The position numbers and the translations under genes are program-made. From contig NZ_CP032707.1 in the NCBI RefSeq assembly GCF_003627995.1, positions 297,501 through 361,500 on the forward strand: 64,000 nt of DNA, read 5' to 3'. Source of the stretch: Brevundimonas naejangsanensis. GTDB taxonomy: Bacteria > Pseudomonadota > Alphaproteobacteria > Caulobacterales > Caulobacteraceae. A model generated the notes under the pieces. It was not told the origin of the DNA, searched no databases, and worked only from the letters and a program-made list of their open reading frames with translations. This document shows, one piece after another, positions 57,333 through 64,000 of this stretch (position 1 is the stretch's first letter; the number at the start of each line of letters is the position of its first letter).

Positions 57333-57462
57333 CGCTCATCCCGGCGGACGCCGGGACCCAGTGCTTTGGCTGCATCCAGCCGTTTGACGTTCAATCCGAT
57401 GTAGGGCGGCAAGGCTTCGTCGTGAAGCTCTCACTGGATCCCGGCGTCCGCCGGGATGAGCG
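57333..57462. repeat. palindromic intergenic repeat, family E copy 2
   Basis: CGCTCATCCCGGCGGACGCC at the left and GGATCCCGGCGTCCGCCGGGATGAGCG at the right, an almost perfect inverted repeat of about 130 bases. It fills the gap between murC and murB within the operon. Confidence 0.87.
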
Positions 57463-57474
57463 GGAGCGTGAGAT

Positions 57475-58920
57475 TCAGCCCAGCGCCTCCAGCTGCGCCG
57501 GCAGGGCGTAGGCCCAGCTGGTGATGTCGCCGGCGCCCAGCAGCACGACCAGATCGCCCGGCTTCGCCTCTTCGCGGATGACGCGCGGCAGGGCGGCGGC
57601 GTTCTCCAGCGCAGCGACGTGGCGGTGGCCGTAGCGGCGCACGCCCTCGACCAGGGCGTGTTTGTCGACGCCCTCGATCGGCTGTTCGCCCGCCGGATAG
57701 ACGTCGGCGACCAGAACGCTGTCGGCGTCCGAGAAACAGGTCGAGAAGTCCTGCATCAGATCGCGCAGCCGGGTGTAGCGGTGCGGCTGGACCACGGCGA
57801 TGACGCGGCCGGGGTTGTCGGCGTTCTGGACCACCTGGCGCGCGGCCTTCAGAACGGCGGCGATCTCGACCGGGTGGTGGCCGTAGTCGTCGATGACGCG
57901 CACGCCGTTAGCCACGCCCGTGGTGGTGAAGCGGCGTTTGACCCCGCCGAAGCCGGCCAGGCCGCGACGGATGGAGTCCTCGTCGACCCCGATCTCGCGC
58001 GCCACGGCGATGGCGGCCAGGGCGTTGGAGACGTTGTGCCAGCCCGCCATGGGCAGGTGCAGGTTCTCGATGCGCGCCGGTTCCTCCAGGGCGGCCATGC
58101 CCTGCCCCTGGATCACCACGTCGAAACGCGAGCCGTCCGGGTCCATGCGGACGTTGTCGGCGCGGACCATGGCCTGGGGGTTCAGGCCGTAGGTGACCAG
58201 GCGGCGGTTGTCGATCTTGGCCGCCAGCTTCTGCACCTCGGGGTGGTCCAGGCAGACCACGCCGAAGCCGTAGAAGGGAATGTCCTCGATGAAGTCGCAG
58301 AACGCCTTCTTCACCGCGTCGAAATCGCCGTAGTGGTCGAGGTGCTCCGGGTCGATATTGGTGATGATGGCGACCGTGCACTTCAGGCGCAGGAAGGAGC
58401 CGTCGCTCTCGTCCGCCTCGACCACGATCCAGTCGCCGTCGCCGACCTTGGCGTTGGTGCCATAGGCGTTGATGATGCCGCCGTTGACCACCGTCGGGTC
58501 CAGCGAACCCGCATCCAGCAGGGCCGCCACCATGGAGGTCGTCGTCGTCTTGCCGTGGGTGCCGCCGACGCCGATCGAGAACTGCAGACGCATCAGCTCG
58601 GCCAGCATCTCGGCGCGGCGCACCAGGGGGATGCGCCGCTCGCGCGCCACCATCAGCTCAGGGTTCGTCGCCTTGACCGCCGTGGAATAGACCACCGCCG
58701 AGACGCCCTCGGTCACATGGGCGGCGTCGTGGCCGATGTAGATGCGGGCGCCCAGCTTCTCGAGCCGCTCGGTGTTGGCGCTGGCCTTGGCGTCCGAGCC
58801 CTGCACCTGATAGCCGATCTTCAGCATGATCTCGGCGATGCCGCTCATGCCGATGCCGCCGATGCCGACGAAGTGGACAGGCCCAAGGGCGAACGGAACG
58901 GGGCGGAGGCGACGGATCAT
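57475..58920 (-). CDS. murC: UDP-N-acetylmuramate--L-alanine ligase
   Basis: A 481-aa Mur ligase adding L-Ala to UDP-MurNAc. [16 protein letters not shown] at the start, ATP loop [24 protein letters not shown], and [10 protein letters not shown] in the C-terminal domain. It is the first minus-strand gene of this division cluster; murG, which usually precedes it, is replaced by the divergent catalase gene. Confidence 0.96.
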   Translation of the reverse strand: MIRRLRPVPFALGPVHFVGIGGIGMSGIAEIMLKIGYQVQGSDAKASANTERLEKLGARIYIGHDAAHVTEGVSAVVYSTAVKATNPELMVARERRIPLVRRAEMLAELMRLQFSIGVGGTHGKTTTTSMVAALLDAGSLDPTVVNGGIINAYGTNAKVGDGDWIVVEADESDGSFLRLKCTVAIITNIDPEHLDHYGDFDAVKKAFCDFIEDIPFYGFGVVCLDHPEVQKLAAKIDNRRLVTYGLNPQAMVRADNVRMDPDGSRFDVVIQGQGMAALEEPARIENLHLPMAGWHNVSNALAAIAVAREIGVDEDSIRRGLAGFGGVKRRFTTTGVANGVRVIDDYGHHPVEIAAVLKAARQVVQNADNPGRVIAVVQPHRYTRLRDLMQDFSTCFSDADSVLVADVYPAGEQPIEGVDKHALVEGVRRYGHRHVAALENAAALPRVIREEAKPGDLVVLLGAGDITSWAYALPAQLEALG

Positions 58921-59066
58921 CCCCGCGTCATAGCCGCACCGCCGCGACCTGCGAAGGGCCCGACCCGCTGGCGATGAAATTTACGTCAAATCAGCCACGC
59001 CGTGCGCGACCAATCGCGGGCGCCCGCGTTCGCTCCTGGCCATCAAGGGCAAATCAGGAGCGCGCC

Positions 59067-61148
59067 GTGACGGATCAATCCAAGAATGGGGACGTAAGGG
59101 GCAATGGGGGCGAGTTGCAGCAACAAGCCTCGACGCCCGAAGCACGGCTGACCACCAACCATGGAGCGCCGCTCAGCGACAACCAGAACTCGCTGCGGGG
59201 CGGCCCGCGCGGCCCGACGCTGCTGGAAGACTTCATCCTGCGCGAAAAGATCCAGCATTTCGACCACGAGCGCATCCCCGAGCGCATCGTCCACGCGCGC
59301 GGCTCGGCCGCGCACGGCGTCTTTGAACTGACCGAGAGCCTGGCGGCCTACACCACCGCCAAGGTGCTGACCGAGGTCGGCGAGAAGACCGAGGTCTTCA
59401 CCCGCTTCTCCACCGTGGCGGGGGGTGCCGGGTCGATCGACACGCCGCGCGACGTGCGCGGCTTCGCGGTCAAATTCTACACCAAGGAGGGCAACTGGGA
59501 CCTGGTGGGGAACAACATCCCGATCTTCTTCATCCAGGACGCGATCAAATTCCCCGACCTGATCCACGCGGTGAAGATGGAGGCCGATCGCGGCTATCCC
59601 CAGGCGGCCAGCGCGCACGATACCTTCTGGGACTTCATCGGCCTGATGCCCGAAAGCACCCACATGGTGATGTGGGCCATGTCGGACCGCGCCATCCCGC
59701 GCTCGCTGCGGATGATCGAGGGGTTCGGCGTCAACACCTTCCGGCTGGTCAACGCCGAGGGCCAGTCCCACTTCGTCAAGTTCCACTGGCGGCCCCGGTT
59801 GGGCACGCAGTCGACCTGCTGGGACGAGGCGGTCAAGATCGCCGGGGCCGACCCGGACTTCCACCGCCGCGACCTGTTCGACGCCATCGACAAGGGCGAC
59901 TTCCCCGAGTGGGACTTCGCCGTGCAGATCCTGACCCAGGCCGACGCCGACGCCCTGCCCTTCGACATCCTGGACGCGACCAAGCTGATCCCTGAGGAGA
60001 CGCATCCGTTGAAGGTGATCGGGCGGATGACGCTGAACCGCAACCCCGACAACTTCTTCGCCGAGACGGAACAGGCGGCCTTTCTGCCGACCAACATCGT
60101 GCCGGGGATCGACTTTTCGGAAGACCCGCTGCTGCAGGGGCGGTTGTTCTCCTATCAGGACACCCAGTTGTCGCGGCTAGGGACGGTGAACTTCCACCAA
60201 ATCCCGATCAACCGGGCCAAGGGCTGCCCCTTCCAGAACTTCCAGCGCGACGGCCACATGCAGACCCAGGTTTTCACCGGCCGGGCCAACTATGAGCCGA
60301 ACAGCCTGGCCGAGTCTGGCGAAGCGGGCGGCCCGCGCGCCGACGCCAAGGGCGGCTTCACCAGCTTCCGCGCGCCCGTGGAGGGGGAGAAGGCGCGGCT
60401 GCGCTCCGAGACCTTCGCCGACCACTACAGCCAGGCCCGGCTTTTCTTCCGCAGCCTGGAGACGCCCGAACAGGCCCACCTGGCCTCGGCCCTCGTCTTC
60501 GAACTGTCGAAGGTGTCGCTGGAGCATGTGCGCGTCCGCGTCATGGGCAATCTGCGCAATGTCGACGAGGACCTGGCCAAGCGGGTGGCGGACGGCGTGG
60601 GCATGGCCCTGCCGAAGAAGAACCCGGCGGCGGCGGAGCCGATCGACCTGGCGCCCTCGCCCGCCCTGCGCCTGGTCGGCAAGTATCCCGCCAGCCTGAA
60701 GGGGCGGATGGTCGGCGTCCTGGTCACCGACGGGGCCGACGGCGCCGTGGTCAAGGCGGTGCAGGACGCGGCCGAGGCGGCCGGCGCGGCGGTGGAGATC
60801 ATCGCGCCCAAGCGCGGAGGGGCCAAGCTTAAGGACGGCTCTACGCTGAAGGCGGACCATCAACTGGCGGGCGCGCCCTCGGTGCTGTTCGACGCGGTGG
60901 CCCTGGTGCTGTCGGCGGAGGGCTGCAAGCAGTTGCTGACCGAAGGCGCGGCCATCGACTTCGCCAAGGACGCCTTTGGGCACCTGAAGGCCATAGGTCA
61001 TACGCCCGAAGCCCAACCCCTGCTCGACAAGGCGGGGGTCGAGGCGGACACCGGCGTGGTCGATCTGTCGAACGGGGCGGATCCCTTCATCAAGCCCGCC
61101 GCCACCCGCCAATGGGACCGCGAACCCAAGGTCCGCATCCTGGCCTGA
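59067..61148 (+). CDS. katE: large-subunit catalase HPII
   Basis: A 693-aa clade 2 catalase that breaks down hydrogen peroxide. The active-site His is in [13 protein letters not shown], the distal Asn region in [16 protein letters not shown], and the proximal heme Tyr in [16 protein letters not shown]-terminal DJ-1/PfpI-like domain (about 545-690) is typical of large catalases. GTG at 59067 has AGGAG six bases upstream, preferred to upstream in-frame codons that overlap the murC promoter gap. It is divergent from murC. Confidence 0.96.
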   Translation: MTDQSKNGDVRGNGGELQQQASTPEARLTTNHGAPLSDNQNSLRGGPRGPTLLEDFILREKIQHFDHERIPERIVHARGSAAHGVFELTESLAAYTTAKVLTEVGEKTEVFTRFSTVAGGAGSIDTPRDVRGFAVKFYTKEGNWDLVGNNIPIFFIQDAIKFPDLIHAVKMEADRGYPQAASAHDTFWDFIGLMPESTHMVMWAMSDRAIPRSLRMIEGFGVNTFRLVNAEGQSHFVKFHWRPRLGTQSTCWDEAVKIAGADPDFHRRDLFDAIDKGDFPEWDFAVQILTQADADALPFDILDATKLIPEETHPLKVIGRMTLNRNPDNFFAETEQAAFLPTNIVPGIDFSEDPLLQGRLFSYQDTQLSRLGTVNFHQIPINRAKGCPFQNFQRDGHMQTQVFTGRANYEPNSLAESGEAGGPRADAKGGFTSFRAPVEGEKARLRSETFADHYSQARLFFRSLETPEQAHLASALVFELSKVSLEHVRVRVMGNLRNVDEDLAKRVADGVGMALPKKNPAAAEPIDLAPSPALRLVGKYPASLKGRMVGVLVTDGADGAVVKAVQDAAEAAGAAVEIIAPKRGGAKLKDGSTLKADHQLAGAPSVLFDAVALVLSAEGCKQLLTEGAAIDFAKDAFGHLKAIGHTPEAQPLLDKAGVEADTGVVDLSNGADPFIKPAATRQWDREPKVRILA

Positions 61149-61213
61149 CACCACGGGTCAAGTCCAAGTCGGCGAAGAGGGGACCCCGCGTCACGCGGGG
61201 TCCCTATTGCTGC

Positions 61214-61843
61214 TTATATCTCACGAGTTCGCCAAAAGGCGTACAGGGCCGCAATGTCACCACTGCACAACAGGGGCATGGCCTCGCCCAGTCGGGCGTC
61301 GTCCCAGTCCCACCACTTCATATCCAGCAGCATGGCGATGCTGTCGTCGTCGAACCGCTTGCGGATGACCCTGGCCGGATTGCCGCCGACGATGGCGTAG
61401 GGCTCGACATCGCGCGTCACCAGCGCCCGCGTGCCGATCACGGCGCCGTCGCCGATCTTCACGCCCGGCATGATGATGGCCTCGCTGCCGATCCAGACGT
61501 CATTGCCGATGACGGTGTCGCCCGCCGGCTGGAAGGCGTCGACCGCCCCGGCGAAATGCGGGACCTCGGGCATGTAGAAGAAGGGGAAGGAGCTGGCCCA
61601 ATCGTTCCGATGCCCCTGATTGCCCGCCATGATGAAGGCGGCTCCGCTGCCGATCGAGCAGAAGTCGCCGATGATCAGCCGGTCCACGCCCGGCTCGGTC
61701 ATCAGATAGCGGGCGCAGTCGTCAAAGCCGTGGCCGTGATACCAGCCGGAATAATAGCTGTAGCGCCCGACGATGATGTTGGGATTGGTCACCAGATCGG
61801 ACAGCAGTCGGCCCTTGAACGGGCTTTCGAAAACCTGAGTCAT
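61214..61843 (-). CDS. catB: CatB-type xenobiotic/chloramphenicol O-acetyltransferase
   Basis: A 209-aa left-handed beta-helix acetyltransferase. [17 protein letters not shown] at the start, [45 protein letters not shown] with the catalytic His, and [17 protein letters not shown] agree with the CatB family over its full length (about 210 aa). ATG at 61843 has GGAG six bases upstream. It may acetylate chloramphenicol or a related compound; chromosomal members are often silent. It faces katE. Confidence 0.9.
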   Translation of the reverse strand: MTQVFESPFKGRLLSDLVTNPNIIVGRYSYYSGWYHGHGFDDCARYLMTEPGVDRLIIGDFCSIGSGAAFIMAGNQGHRNDWASSFPFFYMPEVPHFAGAVDAFQPAGDTVIGNDVWIGSEAIIMPGVKIGDGAVIGTRALVTRDVEPYAIVGGNPARVIRKRFDDDSIAMLLDMKWWDWDDARLGEAMPLLCSGDIAALYAFWRTREI

Positions 61844-62073
61844 GGAAATCTCCATGTGCGGCCGCACCCGGTCAGCGCCGGGCGGCCTTGGAATTTTTAC
61901 TGAAGGCTATGAAGCGCACAGCCGTGCGCCGGGCGAAGCCGGGTCGCACAAGGTGCGCCGCTCGGGGGCGTCAGGCCCGCGCGGACGCTATCAGAAGGGT
62001 CTGACCACCATGTCCATGCGCTGATTATGGTCCCTGTCCCGCCCCCGCGCAATCTGCGCAAATGTCGCCGCGT

Positions 62074-63224
<1,151 letters not shown>

Positions 63225-63235
63225 GCGGGATTTCT

Positions 63236-63355
63236 CCTCCCCACGCAGTGGGGAGGTGGATCGGCGGCGCAGCCGACGAGACGGAGGGGCCGCTTGCTTC
63301 CGCTGCCCCAGCTCCTCCACCGCTTCGCGGTCCCCCTCCCCATTGCATGGGGAGG
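63236..63355. repeat. palindromic intergenic repeat, family C copy 2
   Basis: CCTCCCCACGCAGTGGGGAGG at the left and CCTCCCCATTGCATGGGGAGG at the right, with inner arms GGCGGCGCAGCCGACGAG and CACCGCTTCGCGGTCCCC. It lies between ccrM and the partial glycosyltransferase gene. Confidence 0.83.
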
Positions 63356-63481
63356 AAAGGCGGCGCCAGTCGGCTAAGCCACAGGTCGGATTGACTAAAA
63401 TCCTTCCAGCCACGCTGGAACTCACGCCACGGCGACGGATTGACCCTGCGTGCCCCGCGTCGGCGGGCGCCGGAGCCCGTC

Positions 63482-64000
63482 ATGAAAATCGCTCAAGTCA
63501 CGCCCTTGTATGAGGCCGTGCCGCCCAGGCTTTACGGCGGCACGGAACGAGTCGTCGCCCATCTGACGGACGCCCTGGTCGACCTCGGCCACGACGTCAC
63601 CCTGTTCGCCAGCGCCGAGGCCCAGACCCGCGCCCGGCTGATCCCCGTCCGCGATCAGGCGATCCGCCTGGACCCCGCCCACCTCAAGTCCGACCTCGCG
63701 GCGCACATGACCATGCTGGCCGAGGTGCTGGACCGCGCCGACGGCTTCGACGTGATCCATTTCCACACGGACATCGTCCACTTCCCCTTCTTCAGCCCCT
63801 GGGCCGACAAGACCCTGACCACCCTGCACGGGCGTCTGGACCTGAAGGACCTGCCCGAGGTCTATGCCCGCTGGCCGGAGTTCGGTCTGGTCTCAATCTC
63901 CGACGACCAGCGACGTCCCCTGCCCGACGCCAACTGGAAGGCGACGGTGCATCACGGCATGCCCGGCGATCTCTATCGCTTCTCGCCCCGGTCGCAAGGC
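63482..64000 (+). CDS. glycosyltransferase family 4-type protein, cut by the right edge
   Basis: The first 173 residues of a longer protein. MKIAQVTPLYEAVPPRLYGGTERVVAHLTDALVDLGHDVTLFA is the N-terminal domain signature of GT4 retaining glycosyltransferases, followed by FDVIHFHTDI and VSISDDQR. The frame is open to the end of the window. GGAG stands six bases before the ATG. Probable role in polysaccharide or glycolipid synthesis; the donor-binding domain is outside the window. Confidence 0.85.
   Translation, partial: MKIAQVTPLYEAVPPRLYGGTERVVAHLTDALVDLGHDVTLFASAEAQTRARLIPVRDQAIRLDPAHLKSDLAAHMTMLAEVLDRADGFDVIHFHTDIVHFPFFSPWADKTLTTLHGRLDLKDLPEVYARWPEFGLVSISDDQRRPLPDANWKATVHHGMPGDLYRFSPRSQG

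Overview
The window is high-GC alphaproteobacterial DNA, most likely from Caulobacterales and probably Brevundimonas. That placement rests on gene content rather than any database search: a holdfast-anchor operon (hfaA-hfaB-hfaD), the GANTC methyltransferase CcrM with GANTC sites in its own promoter region, the flagellar regulator FlbD beside fliF-fliG-fliH-fliN, and a ddl-ftsQ-ftsA-ftsZ-lpxC order of the Caulobacter type.

Layout. 1-616: tandem sigma-70 promoters and leader of a ribosomal RNA operon whose 16S gene lies off the left edge on the minus strand. 617-10473: CBS-domain protein, rhomboid protease, hfaABD under a sigma-54 type promoter, a large M16 metalloprotease, an unrecognised Cys/Pro-rich secreted protein, a gamma-carbonic anhydrase, and phoH behind a structured RNA/terminator. 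10839-14702: xseB-ispA-dxs isoprenoid operon and a histidine phosphatase. 14921-19182: acetyltransferase, MntA/HepT toxin-antitoxin pair, VWA protein, serine hydrolase, Nudix hydrolase. 19251-30448: a minus-strand block, fliF-fliG-fliH-fliN-flbD-(class A beta-lactamase)-flhA followed by a three-gene signalling set (CHASE3 kinase, single-domain receiver, receiver-HWE kinase). 30730-38219: leucine-type dehydrogenase, lipoprotein hydrolase, uracil-DNA glycosylase family, DUF3253, thioesterase, DUF1275, glutathione transferase, nucleoside transporter, ilvE. 38302-45990: two-component pair, secreted unknown, proC, YbjN, BMFP protein, lgt, MidA-type methyltransferase, pgeF. 46145-58920: envelope and division genes on the minus strand, murC-murB-ddl-ftsQ-ftsA, then a TonB-dependent receptor, then ftsZ and lpxC. 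59067-64000: katE, a CatB-type acetyltransferase, ccrM, and a glycosyltransferase cut by the right edge.

The genes link through cell-cycle logic. CcrM methylates GANTC; GANTC sites are visible upstream of both ftsZ and ccrM, and CtrA-like motifs lie upstream of ftsZ, ccrM and fliF. The hfa operon has a sigma-54 promoter, while FlbD, a sigma-54 activator, is encoded about 23 kb away.

Points to look at first: murB is interrupted by an apparent homopolymer frameshift; a compositionally different TonB receptor separates ftsA from ftsZ; at least five families of palindromic intergenic repeats are present, one of which seems to have supplied the signal-peptide N-terminus of a lipoprotein; and the secreted protein at 7775-8704 has an unusual Cys/Pro and alternating Asn-X composition. 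No CRISPR array, tRNA gene, insertion sequence or prophage was seen.
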